From Firmicutes bacterium HGW-Firmicutes-7 (GTDB lineage: Bacteria; Bacillota; Clostridia; Lachnospirales; Vallitaleaceae), in contig PGZO01000015.1 of assembly GCA_002841375.1 (NCBI GenBank), positions 1 through 64,000 on the forward strand: a stretch of DNA of 64,000 bases, given 5' to 3'. Each line of letters begins with the position of its first letter. Position 1 is the stretch's first letter. Below the pieces are notes generated by a model. That model was not told where the DNA came from and searched no databases. It saw nothing but the letters and a program-made list of their open reading frames with translations. Position numbers and translations under genes: made by a program. This document shows, piece after piece, positions 37,519 through 47,184 of the stretch.

Positions 37519-37629
37519 TATCTGTATGACTGGCGGAAAGTGGGAGTACCCACAGGGAGTACAGATTTGTAAAATGCCGACCGCCTGGGCAAAAGATCGT
37601 CTATACATCTTTTTCCCAGGCGGTCTTTT
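37519..37629 (+). promoter_or_regulatory. ZTP (pfl) riboswitch with terminator
   Basis: The leader contains ATGACTGGCGGAAAGTGGGA, a short ACCCACAGGGAG helix and, after about 22 bases, GCCGACCGCCTGGGC, the conserved halves of the pfl-motif aptamer that binds ZTP/ZMP. The 3' half GACCGCCTGGG (37579-37589) can instead pair perfectly with CCCAGGCGGTC (37615-37625) to make a terminator followed by TTTT. Ligand binding should prevent that and switch pflB on when 10-formyl-THF is scarce. Confidence 0.93.
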
Positions 37630-37662
37630 CATTTCTGATTTTAGAAAAGGAGTGTAGGCATT

Positions 37663-39894
37663 ATGGAATATTTAGCGTGGCAAGACTTTAAAGAAGGTAA
37701 TTGGACAAAGACAATTGATGTGAGGGATTTTATTTTAAAAAATATAACCCCTTATTACGGTGATGAAAGTTTTTTAGCAGGCGCAACCAAGCGAACAAAA
37801 GAAGTGCTTGCAAAATTAGAGCAATTGCTAGAAGCGGAAGCGGCAAAAGATGGTGTATTAGAAATTGACACGAAAACTGTATCTTCATTATTAACCTTTG
37901 AACCGGGTTATATTGACAAGGATCAGGAAATCATAGTAGGTTTACAAACAGATAAGCCACTTAAAAGAGCAATTAATCCCTTCGGTGGCATTAAAATGAC
38001 AAGAAGTGCCTGTAAAGCATATGGCTATGAACTAGATGATAAAGTAGAGCAGGAATTTGCGTATAAAACCACACACAATGATGGTGTATTTAGAGTATAT
38101 ACGGAAGAAATGCGCGCAGTTAGAAAAAATGGTATTATTACCGGTCTACCAGATGCATATGGAAGAGGAAGAATTATTGGCGACTATCGAAGAGTAGCAT
38201 TATACGGCGTAAATACTTTAATTGAACATAAAGAAAAAGACCAAGCATCACTGGGTAACGGTCAAATGACAGAAAAAAATATCCGACTCATGGAAGAAGT
38301 GTTCCGACAAATAGACTTTTTGGATAAGCTAAAAGCTATGGCGAAAATGTACGGACATGATATTTCACTACCAGCAACAAATGCTAAAGAAGCAATACAA
38401 TGGACATATTATGGATATCTTGCTGCGATTAAGGAACAAAATGGTGCAGCAATGTCTCTTGGAAGAGTAAGTACATTTTTTGATATCTTCATTGAAAGAG
38501 ATATAAAAAATGGTATTCTAAATGAAGAAGATGCGCAAGAACTAATAGATGATTTCGTTATTAAACTTAGAATGGCTAGACAACTAAGAACGCCTGATTA
38601 TAATGAGCTTTTTGCAGGAGATCCAACCTGGGTAACTGAATCAATTGGAGGAATTAGTGAAGATGGGCGAATGCTTGTAAGCAAGAGCTCTTATAGATTT
38701 CTTAACACCCTATATACGCTTAAGCCATCACCAGAACCTAATTTGACCGTTCTATGGTCAAATGATTTACCAGATTCCTTCAAGAAATATTGTGCAAAAG
38801 TATCAATGGATACGGATTCTATTCAATATGAAAATGATGATATTATGAGGGCGCGTTATGGGGATGATTATGGTATTGCTTGCTGTGTATCTGCGATGAA
38901 GCTTGGGGAACAAATGCAGTATTTTGGCGCAAGATGTAACTTACCTAAAGTCTTTTTATTGGCACTCAATGGGGGCATTGATGAATTAAGTGGGATGAAG
39001 ATTGGCCCGCAAATGGCGCCTATTGGTGACGGTACGTTAGATTTCGAAGAAGTAATGCTTAGATTCAAGCATTATCAAAGTTGGTTGTGTAAACTATATG
39101 TAAATACAATGAATGTTATTCATTATATGCATGATAAATACGCGTATGAAAAAATACAAATGGCACTTCATAATACTGAGGTAGAACGATTTATGGCATT
39201 TGGAATGGCAGGTTTATCCGTAATGGCAGACTCTTTAAGTGCTATTAAGTATGCGAAAGTAAAGCCCATTAAGAATGAAAATGGCCTAATTGTTGATTTT
39301 GAAATTCAAGGGGAGTTTCCTAAGTTTGGTAATAACAATGACCAAGTGGATCAACTCTCTGTTGATTTAACAAATGACTTCATTAATGAATTGCGTAAGT
39401 ATCCTACTTATCGTGAAGCAATTCATACGCTATCAATATTGACGATTACATCAAATGTTGTATATGGTAAAAAAACAGGCGCAACACCAGATGGTCGAAA
39501 AGCAGGTGAAGCCTATGCACCAGGTGCAAATCCTATGCATAATAGAGATGAAATGGGTGCCTTGGCATCATTAGAATCAGTAGCAAAAATTCCTTACGAA
39601 GCATGCAGGGACGGTATATCTTGTACCTTTACCATACAACCAAAAACTTTAGGCAAAACTGAAGAAGATAAAAAAGTTAATTTGGCAGGTATACTAGATG
39701 GCTATTTTAGCAAAAAAGCGCATCATCTTAATGTGAACGTATTGAATAAAGAGACTTTAGTTGATGCAATGGATCACCCAGAAAATTATCCTAATTTAAC
39801 GATTAGGGTGTCGGGTTATGCGGTAAACTTTATTAAATTGAGTAAGAAGCAACAACTTGAGGTTATTTCAAGAACGTTTCATGAAAAGATTTAG
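37663..39894 (+). CDS. pflB: Pyruvate formate-lyase
   Basis: 743 aa glycyl-radical enzyme making acetyl-CoA and formate from pyruvate and CoA. The adjacent active-site cysteines are in [10 protein letters not shown] (near residue 408) and the glycyl radical site RVSGYAVNF near the C-terminus, as in E. coli PflB (760 aa). Other family segments are [17 protein letters not shown] and [19 protein letters not shown]. No activase (pflA) is adjacent. The ZTP riboswitch upstream and purH 109 bases downstream tie the formate to purine synthesis. Confidence 0.96.
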   Translation: MEYLAWQDFKEGNWTKTIDVRDFILKNITPYYGDESFLAGATKRTKEVLAKLEQLLEAEAAKDGVLEIDTKTVSSLLTFEPGYIDKDQEIIVGLQTDKPLKRAINPFGGIKMTRSACKAYGYELDDKVEQEFAYKTTHNDGVFRVYTEEMRAVRKNGIITGLPDAYGRGRIIGDYRRVALYGVNTLIEHKEKDQASLGNGQMTEKNIRLMEEVFRQIDFLDKLKAMAKMYGHDISLPATNAKEAIQWTYYGYLAAIKEQNGAAMSLGRVSTFFDIFIERDIKNGILNEEDAQELIDDFVIKLRMARQLRTPDYNELFAGDPTWVTESIGGISEDGRMLVSKSSYRFLNTLYTLKPSPEPNLTVLWSNDLPDSFKKYCAKVSMDTDSIQYENDDIMRARYGDDYGIACCVSAMKLGEQMQYFGARCNLPKVFLLALNGGIDELSGMKIGPQMAPIGDGTLDFEEVMLRFKHYQSWLCKLYVNTMNVIHYMHDKYAYEKIQMALHNTEVERFMAFGMAGLSVMADSLSAIKYAKVKPIKNENGLIVDFEIQGEFPKFGNNNDQVDQLSVDLTNDFINELRKYPTYREAIHTLSILTITSNVVYGKKTGATPDGRKAGEAYAPGANPMHNRDEMGALASLESVAKIPYEACRDGISCTFTIQPKTLGKTEEDKKVNLAGILDGYFSKKAHHLNVNVLNKETLVDAMDHPENYPNLTIRVSGYAVNFIKLSKKQQLEVISRTFHEKI

Positions 39895-39945
39895 TTGTAA
39901 CTGTAGCAAATGCATATCGTTTGAATGAATGTTTTTTATTATCAA

Positions 39946-39967
39946 ACTAGTGGTTATAACAACTAGT
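39946..39967 (+). repeat. 22 bp near-perfect palindrome before purH
   Basis: Arms ACTAGT-N-GTTA / TAAC-N-ACTAGT, one mismatched pair. It lacks a T-tract, so an operator or mRNA hairpin is more likely than a terminator. Confidence 0.4.
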
Positions 39968-40003
39968 AAAAATAAATTTAACCTAATGAAGGAGGCGTAA
40001 CAA

Positions 40004-41557
40004 ATGAGAGCTTTAATTAGCGTATCAGACAAAACAGGTATTGTAGAATTTGCAAGAGAGTTAACAGGGTTAGGCGTAGAGATTATTTCAACAGGGGGAA
40101 CAGCAGCAGCGCTTGAAAAGGCAGGAATTAAAGTGATTGGAATATCTGAAATTACTGGCTTTCCAGAATGTTTAGATGGACGCGTAAAAACCCTTGATCC
40201 CCATATTCACGCTGGTTTATTAGCAATAAGAAGCAATGAAGAGCACATGAAGCAAATTAAAAGCTTAGGGGTAAGTCCTATTGATATTGTAGTAGTAAAT
40301 TTATATCCTTTTAAACAAACGATTTTAAAGGAAGGCGTACGCCTAGAGGAAGCGATAGAAAACATTGATATTGGCGGCCCAACAATGTTGCGATCAGCGG
40401 CAAAAAACTATCAAGATGTTTCAGTTATAATTGATCCAGCTGATTATGAAAAAGTGTTATCCGAGCTTAAGGAAAATAAAAAAGTTTGCAAAGCAACGAA
40501 TTTCTATCTTGCCTCAAAGGTTTTTGAGCATACATCTCATTATGATACGCTGATTGCTAATTATATGAGACAACAAAGAAGTGCGCAGGTATTACCTGAT
40601 ATTATGACGATGACTTTTGAAAAGGTTCAAGAAATGCGTTACGGAGAAAATCCTCATCAAAAGGCAGCTTTTTATAAAGAAATTGGCAATACAAAAGGGT
40701 TCTTAACAAATGCTGTTCAGCTTCATGGAAAAGAACTTTCATTTAATAACATCAATGATACGAATGGTGCACTTGAACTGTTAAAGGAATACGAAGAAGC
40801 AACGGTTGTTGCATGTAAGCATGCAAATCCATGTGGTGTTGGTAGCGGTGATACAATTTATGAAGCATACATGAGAGCCTACACTTCAGACCCTAAATCG
40901 ATTTTTGGTGGTATCGTCGTTGCAAATAGAGAAATAGATTTAAAAGTTGCTGAAGAAATCAACAAAATTTTCATTGAAATTGTTGTTGCACCAAGTTTTA
41001 GTGAAGAAGCGTTAACAGTTTTAAAAAGCAAGAAAAATATTAGATTATTACAATTAGAAAACATTGAAAATAAACAACCAAATACTGCATATGATTTGAA
41101 AAAAGTAAGTGGTGGACTATTGGTGCAAACAGTAGACAATGCACTTTTTGAACAATCAGAGTTAAAGGTTGTAACGAAAAGAAAACCTACAGCGAAGGAA
41201 ATGGACGATTTAATTTTTACTTGGAAAATAGTGAAGTATGCTAAATCAAATGGTATTGCAATAGGTAAAGACAAGCAATCACTTGGCGTAGGTCCTGGAC
41301 AGGTTAACCGTATTTGGGCATGTACGCAAGCGATTGATCATGCAAAGGAAGCGCTTGGAGCAGAAATCCTTAAAGGTGCTTCTCTTGCTTCAGATGCTTT
41401 CTTCCCATTTGCTGATTGCGTTGAAGAAGCAGCAAAGGAAGGGATCACATGCATTATTCAGCCAGGTGGTTCTATGAAAGATCAAGATTCTATAGATTTG
41501 TGTGACCAACATGGAATTGCAATGGTATTTACTGGAATGAGACACTTTAAGCATTAG
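40004..41557 (+). CDS. purH: Bifunctional AICAR transformylase / IMP cyclohydrolase
   Basis: 517 aa, last two steps of purine synthesis. The N-terminal MGS-like cyclohydrolase (1-195) has [29 protein letters not shown] and [15 protein letters not shown]. The C-terminal transformylase has the Lys-His catalytic pair in [13 protein letters not shown] (near 270) and [17 protein letters not shown]. It uses 10-formyl-THF, whose formyl group can come from PFL-derived formate. Standalone, not in a pur operon. GGAGG 7 bases before ATG. Confidence 0.96.
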   Translation: MRALISVSDKTGIVEFARELTGLGVEIISTGGTAAALEKAGIKVIGISEITGFPECLDGRVKTLDPHIHAGLLAIRSNEEHMKQIKSLGVSPIDIVVVNLYPFKQTILKEGVRLEEAIENIDIGGPTMLRSAAKNYQDVSVIIDPADYEKVLSELKENKKVCKATNFYLASKVFEHTSHYDTLIANYMRQQRSAQVLPDIMTMTFEKVQEMRYGENPHQKAAFYKEIGNTKGFLTNAVQLHGKELSFNNINDTNGALELLKEYEEATVVACKHANPCGVGSGDTIYEAYMRAYTSDPKSIFGGIVVANREIDLKVAEEINKIFIEIVVAPSFSEEALTVLKSKKNIRLLQLENIENKQPNTAYDLKKVSGGLLVQTVDNALFEQSELKVVTKRKPTAKEMDDLIFTWKIVKYAKSNGIAIGKDKQSLGVGPGQVNRIWACTQAIDHAKEALGAEILKGASLASDAFFPFADCVEEAAKEGITCIIQPGGSMKDQDSIDLCDQHGIAMVFTGMRHFKH

Positions 41558-41608
41558 TCAATATTTGCTCACTTTTTAGTAAAATATGCATAAAAAAATT
41601 TAATTATG

Positions 41609-41637
41609 TTGACTTTGAATGGTTAATGTGCTACAAT
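41609..41637 (+). promoter_or_regulatory. cspA promoter with long leader
   Basis: TTGACT, 17 base spacer, TACAAT. Transcription would start near 41644, giving a 5' leader of about 160 bases before cspA, as is usual for thermoregulated cold-shock mRNAs. Confidence 0.7.
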
Positions 41638-41803
41638 GTCTCTAGTGGTAATTGGCCTAAGGAACAAAATAGGTTGATTGTTTTAAACAGTCTATAAGGT
41701 TATAACAAGCATAAATGTGTGTAATTATTTATATTACGTTTCATGTTGAGACCTAGGATTAATTGCTACAAAATATTTTTAGTTAATTTTAGGAGGAAAA
41801 AGA

Positions 41804-42004
41804 ATGAAACAAGGAACAGTGAAATGGTTTGATGCAAAGAAAGGTTTTGGTTTTATTTCTGTAGATGGAGAAAATGATGTATTTGTTCATTTTTCAGCTA
41901 TCCAAGGCGATGGATTCAAAGCTTTAGAAGAAGGCGACGCAGTAGAATTTGAAGTTGTTGACGGTTCAAAAGGACCTCAAGCAGCTAGCGTTACTAAATT
42001 ATAA
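41804..42004 (+). CDS. Cold-shock protein, CspA family
   Basis: 66 aa single OB-fold RNA chaperone. RNP1 (KGFGFIS) and RNP2 (VFVHFSAI) are intact, and the length is standard. AGGAGG sets the start. Long leader, strong terminator. Confidence 0.95.
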   Translation: MKQGTVKWFDAKKGFGFISVDGENDVFVHFSAIQGDGFKALEEGDAVEFEVVDGSKGPQAASVTKL

Positions 42005-42021
42005 TTTAAACATACTAATAG

Positions 42022-42048
42022 ATCCCCAACTTACGTTGGGGATTTTTT
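42022..42048 (+). terminator. cspA intrinsic terminator
   Basis: ATCCCCAAC / GTTGGGGAT, 4 base loop, T run. Confidence 0.92.
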
Positions 42049-42071
42049 GGCGGGGAAAAAGGCAGACAGAA

Positions 42072-42110
42072 CAAGGGGGACAGGCACTTTTTAAGTGCCT
42101 GTCCCCCTTG
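42072..42110 (+). repeat. REP-like palindrome A
   Basis: Perfect 18-base arms containing GGGGGACAGGCAC, loop of three T. Outer GGCAG / CTGCC extends the stem. Compact relative of the elements at 43512 and 54119. Confidence 0.85.
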
Positions 42111-42200
42111 CCTTCTCTGCCTTTTTATTTCCTGCACCTTGATTTTTTGAGGCTAATATTATATACTTAAGTTTCATAATTAAAAAATGGAGGAATAAAG

Positions 42201-42773
42201 ATGAAAAATTCAATCAAGGTATTAATTGGGATAGGTGTTATAGCCTTTCTATTTATATTAAGTTTTATTGGTGGCTATAATAATTTGGTTTCAAAAAGCG
42301 AAGGTATTCAAGCTGCGCTTGGGCAAATTGATAATCAATTACAAAGAAGAAACGATTTAATTCCTAATCTAGTAGAAACAGTAAAACAATTTGCAGCTCA
42401 AGAAGAAGAGGTATTTTTAGGTGTCTCAGAAGCAAGAGCCAAGTTAGCTGGTGCAACTACTGTTGCAGAGCAAGCAGAAGGTGATGCTGCTGTTACTTCA
42501 GCATTGTCTAGACTATTGGCTATTTCAGAAGCATATCCTGAATTAAAATCGAACCAAAACTTTTTACAGCTTCAAGATGAATTAGCAGGAACCGAGAATA
42601 GAATCGCTACAGCAAGAATGGATTACAATAATGTAGTGAAAGCTTTTAACGAAAGAATTCGTAGATTTCCAACAGTTATCTATGCGGGCATGTTAGGTTT
42701 TGACAAAGCAGATTATTTTGAAGCATCTGAAGGAGCTAGAACTAATCCGGATGTAGGTGATCTTTTTGAGTAA
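42201..42773 (+). CDS. lemA: LemA family protein
   Basis: 190 aa. One N-terminal membrane segment (VLIGIGVIAFLFILSFIGGY), then the helical LemA domain with YNNLVSKSEGIQAALGQIDN, the hallmark QRRNDLIPNLVETVKQFA, and FNERIRRFPTVIYAGMLGF. Membrane-bound, with a long coiled helical part outside. Its partner in many genomes is a TPM-domain protein, which follows here with an 8 base overlap. Role unclear. Confidence 0.94.
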   Translation: MKNSIKVLIGIGVIAFLFILSFIGGYNNLVSKSEGIQAALGQIDNQLQRRNDLIPNLVETVKQFAAQEEEVFLGVSEARAKLAGATTVAEQAEGDAAVTSALSRLLAISEAYPELKSNQNFLQLQDELAGTENRIATARMDYNNVVKAFNERIRRFPTVIYAGMLGFDKADYFEASEGARTNPDVGDLFE

Positions 42774-43509
42774 TAGGTCCAAAAGAGGCATTAGACTTTT
42801 TTCTATTATAGGTATTTTAGTACTGGTTTTTTCTACCATCGTATTTGCAAAAGAATATCCAGCTCCTACAAATGAATTTTATGTTAATGACTTTGCAAAT
42901 GTATTAGATGATCGTACTGAAAGCTATATTTATTCGATGAACAATGCCTTAGAAAAAGCTACTGACGCACAAGTTGTTGTGGTGACTGTAAATGATATTC
43001 AAGAACAAGCGTTAGAGGAGTTTTCTCTTGGTTTGTTTCGAGAATGGGGAATAGGAGATGCTCAGAAAAATAATGGTGTCTTAATACTTCTTGATGTTGC
43101 AGGAAAAATGTCTCGTATAGAGGTTGGATACGGTCTTGAAGGCGCTTTGCCCGATGGAAAAACTGGTAGGATTCAAGATAAATTTATGGTTCCTTACTTT
43201 AAGGAAGGGGATTATAACACTGGAATAACAGAAGGCTTTAATGCAATTATAAATGAGGTTTACTTAGAATATGGCTATGATGCACCCATTGAAGGAGATT
43301 ATAGTACAGACTCAAAACCAACCAATCCCTTATTAATGGTTATTGGTATTATATTTGCTATTGGTCTAATAATTTTAGATTTTAGATTCACAGGCGGAAT
43401 GTTTACTTTTATGATACTAAGAGGTATAGGCCGTGGCGGCGGTGGCGGTTCAGGTCGCTCAGGCGGTGGCGGAAGCGGCGGTGGCGGTGGAAGCTCTAGA
43501 GGATGGTAA
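42766..43509 (+). CDS. TPM-domain (YgcG-like) membrane protein
   Basis: About 247 aa. Signal peptide (LFSIIGILVLVFSTIVFA), TPM domain (residues 25-165) with FANVLDDRTESYIYSMNNAL, WGIGDAQKNNGVLILLD and RIEVGYGLEGALPDGKTGRI, one membrane segment (PLLMVIGIIFAIGLIILDF), then a Gly/Ser-rich tail with Arg. This layout fits YgcG/Psb32-like proteins. TTG 42766 follows AGGTGA; GTG 42757 is inside that signal. Translationally coupled to lemA. Confidence 0.9.
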   Translation: MSNRSKRGIRLFSIIGILVLVFSTIVFAKEYPAPTNEFYVNDFANVLDDRTESYIYSMNNALEKATDAQVVVVTVNDIQEQALEEFSLGLFREWGIGDAQKNNGVLILLDVAGKMSRIEVGYGLEGALPDGKTGRIQDKFMVPYFKEGDYNTGITEGFNAIINEVYLEYGYDAPIEGDYSTDSKPTNPLLMVIGIIFAIGLIILDFRFTGGMFTFMILRGIGRGGGGGSGRSGGGGSGGGGGSSRGW

Positions 43510-43511
43510 GA

Positions 43512-43638
43512 CAAAGGGGACAGGCACTTTTGGCTCATGGAGCTTAAAGTACTAGTTCCCTTTGTATTCCCTTTATCTTTGCTTTTTGATTGTGTTTTGC
43601 TTTTGTGGCTATTAAGTCAAAAGTACCTGTCCCCTTTG
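43512..43638 (+). repeat. REP-like element B (about 127 bp)
   Basis: Ends are inverted: CAAAGGGGACAGGCACTTTT at the left and its near-complement at the right. The interior is unique except for homology to element C at 54119, including CTCATGGAG. No coding content. Confidence 0.85.
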
Positions 43639-43752
43639 ACTGTGGACTGCCCTTTGACTGCTTGACACAATCAACACAATAAGTCCTATTGACTATTTAT
43701 TTTTTGTGTGATAGTATGAAAACTAATATGACACTATATTCAGGAGAATAAC

Positions 43753-44472
43753 ATGCTAAACAGAAAGGATCCAATACCATTATATGTCCAATTATATCGT
43801 AGATTAAAACAAGATATTATTAAAGGTACTTATTCCAATGGTAGTATGATTCCATCTGAGGCTCAACTAATTAAACAATATAATGTTACGCGTACAACTA
43901 TTAGAAAAGCTGTATCAACGTTAGCACAAGAAGGTTTGGTAGAAACAATTCATGGTAAAGGTACCGTAGTATCTTTAAGAGAGTTGGATTACAATGTATG
44001 GAATTTTGGTAGTTTTACAGATTATTTAAGAATGTATAATGAAACACCTAAATCATTGGTGATTGAAAATAAAGTAGTAGTGCATGATGAAAAAAAATAT
44101 TTCAAGCTTTTAAGAGGCAGAGGCATAAATAAAAATGGCGAAATAGTTTATTTAACTTTAGATAATTCGCTTATTCCATATGATTTGTTTCCGGGTATAG
44201 AAAAATATGATTTTTCAGTAGAATCCTTTTACAACATAATGAAGACGGTATATAATATTAAGCCTGATCATGTAAATATTAGAATTTTTCCTGTTATTGC
44301 AAGTGGACTTGCTCAAGAATTATTTAAAATTAATGAAACGACGCCTATACTCAGAGTTGAAGGAACACTCTATTCAAAAGATAGTATTGAGCTTGAAAAG
44401 ATTAGTTTAACCTATAGTCCTAATATTAACTTTAACATTGTAAGTAGTGTTGGTGATAGGACGCAATATTAA
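43753..44472 (+). CDS. GntR/HutC-type transcriptional regulator
   Basis: 239 aa. N-terminal winged helix (residues 8-75) with PLYVQLYRRLKQDIIKGTY, MIPSEAQLIKQYNVTRTTIR and GLVETIHGKGTVV. C-terminal UTRA effector domain with LLRGRGINKNGEIVYLTLD and ILRVEGTLYSKDSIELEKI. UTRA regulators usually sense a phosphosugar. It leads the polyol cluster and is the likely regulator of the operators at 44516 and 46909 (inference). CAGGAGA sets the start. Confidence 0.9.
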   Translation: MLNRKDPIPLYVQLYRRLKQDIIKGTYSNGSMIPSEAQLIKQYNVTRTTIRKAVSTLAQEGLVETIHGKGTVVSLRELDYNVWNFGSFTDYLRMYNETPKSLVIENKVVVHDEKKYFKLLRGRGINKNGEIVYLTLDNSLIPYDLFPGIEKYDFSVESFYNIMKTVYNIKPDHVNIRIFPVIASGLAQELFKINETTPILRVEGTLYSKDSIELEKISLTYSPNINFNIVSSVGDRTQY

Positions 44473-44515
44473 AAAATCATACTATAAAGTCGGTCAAATA
44501 TATTTTTTGTCATAA

Positions 44516-44537
44516 CTTATACGTACGACCGTACGAC
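44516..44537 (+). promoter_or_regulatory. Operator candidate 1, dha operon
   Basis: CTTATACG-N6-CGTACGAC, preceded by AA; shares 20 of 22 bases with the site at 46909. About 85 bases before the DhaM-like gene. Also contains a direct GTACGACC repeat. Confidence 0.6.
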
Positions 44538-44621
44538 CCAAGGAATTAGGACGAAATTTGGTTTATTTTAGTAGTTTTGCCTGAGGGTGGCATAATAAAA
44601 CACAAGATTGGAGGTATAAAC

Positions 44622-45020
44622 ATGGTTGGAATTGTCATCGTATCTCACAGCAAACAAGCGGCAGAGGGTATTAGAGAATTATCCATGCAAATGGCAGGTC
44701 ATGAGCAAAAGATTATAGCTGTAGGGGGCACAGACGATGGTCGCATAGGTACCGATGCACTTAAAATATATGAAGCTATCCAAAATGCTGATTGTGGAAA
44801 GGGTGTTGTCGTTTTAGTAGATCTAGGAAGTGCAGTATTAAGTACTACAGCAGCAATGGATTTATTAACTGAAGAGGGTATCATCATTGATGTTAGACTT
44901 GCTGATGCACCAGTTTTAGAAGGAAGTGTAAGTGCTGCAGTTCAAGCATTTATAGGTGGAACTATAGAGGAGGTTGTAGCAGCGGCAGAACTCGCTAGGC
45001 AAATATCAAAACAGCTTTAA
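44622..45020 (+). CDS. dhaM: PTS-dependent dihydroxyacetone kinase phosphotransferase, DhaM-like
   Basis: About 132 aa, EIIA-mannose-type fold. The phosphorylated His is in GIVIVSHSKQAAEG (residue 9). DGRIGTDALKIYEAI and VVVLVDLGSAVLSTTAAMDLL match DhaM. Only the EIIA-like domain is present; HPr and EI domains found in enterobacterial DhaM are absent, as usual in Firmicutes. It passes phosphate from HPr to the ADP bound to DhaL. ATG 44622 follows GGAGG; the frame is open further upstream. First gene of dhaM-dhaK-dhaL. Confidence 0.88.
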   Translation: MVGIVIVSHSKQAAEGIRELSMQMAGHEQKIIAVGGTDDGRIGTDALKIYEAIQNADCGKGVVVLVDLGSAVLSTTAAMDLLTEEGIIIDVRLADAPVLEGSVSAAVQAFIGGTIEEVVAAAELARQISKQL

Positions 45021-45076
45021 TGAGTAAGTTAATGATGGATCAGCAAAAGGGCATAAGCACCTTTTTAACTGATAAA

Positions 45077-45095
45077 TGATATATGAAATATATCA
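45077..45095 (+). promoter_or_regulatory. Perfect inverted repeat before dhaK
   Basis: TGATATAT-GAA-ATATATCA, 57 bases before the dhaK start. Operator or weak hairpin. Confidence 0.35.
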
Positions 45096-45151
45096 AAGAA
45101 ACAGGCAATCAGAAACCACAAACAATATTTTGAAATGGAGGGTTTAGTTTT

Positions 45152-46147
45152 ATGAGAAGATTAATCAATGATCCGTACGAAATTGTTGAAGAAATGTTAG
45201 ACGGTTACTGTAGAGCATTTGGTGACCATGTGAAATTACTTGAACATGATGGTAGAGTTGTTGTAAGTAAAAATGCACCAAAGAAAGACAAAGTAGGCGT
45301 TATTGTTGGTGGTGGGTCTGGACATGAGCCTTTATTCTTAGGGTATGTTGGAGAGGGATTTGCAGATGCAGCGGTTATTGGCAATATTAATACATCTCCA
45401 TCACCTGAACCATGTTATAACTCAGTAAAAGCAGTTGATGCAGGTAAAGGTTGTATTTATCTATATGGAAATTATGCAGGGGATGTAATGAACTTTGATA
45501 TTGGTGCAGAAATGGCTGCAGAAGAGGGTATCAGAGTAGAAACAGTTTTAATTACTGATGATGTAATCTCATCTAAAAACGTTGCAGACAGAAGAGGTAT
45601 TGCTGGAGATTTCTTTGTATTTAAAGCAGCAGCAGCAAAAGCAGAAGAAGGTTCAGATCTTGACGGAGTAGTAGCTGCAGCTAAGAAAGCGAATGAAAAC
45701 TGCGCAACTATGGGCGTTGCTTTAGGCGCTGCAGAACATCCAACAACAGGCAGTGAAATGTTTGAAATGGAATCTGGAGATATGGAAATCGGTATGGGTA
45801 TTCACGGCGAGCCGGGCGTAAGAAGAGGGAAAACTGAACCAGCTGATGCAGTAGTTACAGAAATTATGGATGTATTAGTGCCTGAACTTAAGTTAGCAAA
45901 AGGCGATGAGGTGTGTGTACTTGTTAATAGCCTTGGTGCCACACCAATGATGGATCTCTTTGTTGCTTTTAGAAAAGTATCTATGATTCTTGAAGAAAAA
46001 GGGGTAACTGTCCATAAAACATTTATCGGTACATATGCTTCTACAATGAATATGCCAGGAACTTCAGTTACATTATTAAAAGTTGATGATGAACTTAAGA
46101 AATTAATTGATTATCCTACAAACGCACCTTACTTTATTCAAAAATAA
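45152..46147 (+). CDS. dhaK: Dihydroxyacetone kinase subunit DhaK (or ketotetrose homologue)
   Basis: 331 aa. Binds dihydroxyacetone covalently through a His, here in MGIHGEPGVRR (near residue 218), with a second substrate His in GGGSGHEPLFLGYVG (near 56). Other family segments are GNYAGDVMNFD and RRGIAGDFFVFKAAA. Catalytic residues appear complete. Some DhaK homologues phosphorylate erythrulose, so substrate should not be assumed from the name given the isomerases in this cluster. GGAGG sets the start. Confidence 0.9.
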   Translation: MRRLINDPYEIVEEMLDGYCRAFGDHVKLLEHDGRVVVSKNAPKKDKVGVIVGGGSGHEPLFLGYVGEGFADAAVIGNINTSPSPEPCYNSVKAVDAGKGCIYLYGNYAGDVMNFDIGAEMAAEEGIRVETVLITDDVISSKNVADRRGIAGDFFVFKAAAAKAEEGSDLDGVVAAAKKANENCATMGVALGAAEHPTTGSEMFEMESGDMEIGMGIHGEPGVRRGKTEPADAVVTEIMDVLVPELKLAKGDEVCVLVNSLGATPMMDLFVAFRKVSMILEEKGVTVHKTFIGTYASTMNMPGTSVTLLKVDDELKKLIDYPTNAPYFIQK

Positions 46148-46194
46148 CCTTTGACATTAGGTTTATATGAAAATAAATTATAGGGGACCTGATT

Positions 46195-46845
46195 ATGTAT
46201 AAAAATTATATATTAGATAAAGATTATTTTATTCAAGTCGTAAAAGATTTGGCAGTAATGGCTGAAGTGGAGAGGGATTATCTTACTAAATTGGACTCAT
46301 TAATTGGAGACAGTGATCACGGTATAAATCTTTCAATAGGCTTCAGAGAAGTTACTAAAAAATTACCTGAATGGGAAAATGAAAATATTACAGCCTTCTT
46401 TAAAAAAGTAGGTATGACACTTCTAGGTAAAGTTGGAGGAGCTGCTGGTCCTTTATACGGTGGTTTTTTTATGAAATTAGGAGAACCTGCAAATAACAAA
46501 GAGGAAGTTGATTTTGGAGAATTTTGTAACATGATTAAGAATGGAGTGGAGGCAGTTGAGAGTCGCGGAAAAGCTATTATTGCTGATAAAACCATGGTGG
46601 ATACTTTTAGACCGGCACTAGATGCACTTATGGCAGCAGTAGAAGCAGGTCAACAACCACTAGATGCATTTGACAAATGTGTTAAGGCTGGAGAAATTGG
46701 AAGAGATTCTACAATACCACTTATTGCAAAAAAAGGAAGAGCGCTCCGCCTAGGAGAAAGAGCAATTGGTCATATGGATCCGGGTTCTGCATCTTCGTAT
46801 ATGATTCTGAACATATTTTACGAAAATATGAAGAAAAGATTCTGA
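46195..46845 (+). CDS. dhaL: Dihydroxyacetone kinase subunit DhaL
   Basis: 216 aa, all-helical barrel holding ADP-Mg. The metal-binding Asp trio is in LIGDSDHGINLSIGF (usual GDGDHG, so one Gly is Ser). LGKVGGAAGPLYGGFF and DKTMVDTFRPALDAL are the conserved nucleotide-binding parts, and GRALRLGERAIGHMDPGSAS closes the domain. It receives phosphate from DhaM and passes it to substrate on DhaK. 47 bases after dhaK. Confidence 0.92.
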   Translation: MYKNYILDKDYFIQVVKDLAVMAEVERDYLTKLDSLIGDSDHGINLSIGFREVTKKLPEWENENITAFFKKVGMTLLGKVGGAAGPLYGGFFMKLGEPANNKEEVDFGEFCNMIKNGVEAVESRGKAIIADKTMVDTFRPALDALMAAVEAGQQPLDAFDKCVKAGEIGRDSTIPLIAKKGRALRLGERAIGHMDPGSASSYMILNIFYENMKKRF

Positions 46846-46849
46846 AATA

Positions 46850-46879
46850 GAAATCACTGCCCGAACGGGTAGTGATTTC
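46850..46879 (+). terminator. Hairpin after dhaL
   Basis: Fourteen-base arms GAAATCACTGCCCG / CGGGTAGTGATTTC with one G-T pair and a tiny loop. No T-tract follows; probable mRNA end or weak terminator. Confidence 0.45.
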
Positions 46880-46908
46880 ATAAATAATAAAATTATTATA
46901 TGTCAAAA

Positions 46909-46930
46909 CTTATACGTACAACCGTACAAG
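46909..46930 (+). promoter_or_regulatory. Operator candidate 2, kinase/redox operon
   Basis: CTTATACG-N6-CGTACAAG, arms 7 of 8 complementary; near-identical to the site at 44516. Lies 255 bases before the kinase. The remainder of 46931-47184 has a TATAAT at 47011 without a clear -35, and no gene. Confidence 0.65.
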
Positions 46931-47184
46931 ATTGCATCGAATCTTAGATTATTAATTATAGTTGTTTAAGCTATAAAGTAGAACATACTAGATAGGTATT
47001 TTGTAAAGGCTATAATGAAATATTGAATTACTTATGGGGTAGGATTCAATAAATTCATCATACGTACTTTTATAAATTCTTATATAGGGTCATAGTAGAG
47101 CTTTGTTGATTTATTATGAACATTTGTGTAGAAATATGCACAAGGAACCAGTAAAACTCATTTTGAATTGGAGGGAAAAGGCAA

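Noticed and set aside
43430-43506. GGCGGT-type tandem repeats
   Set aside because: They encode the Gly/Ser tail of the TPM protein, normal for that family.
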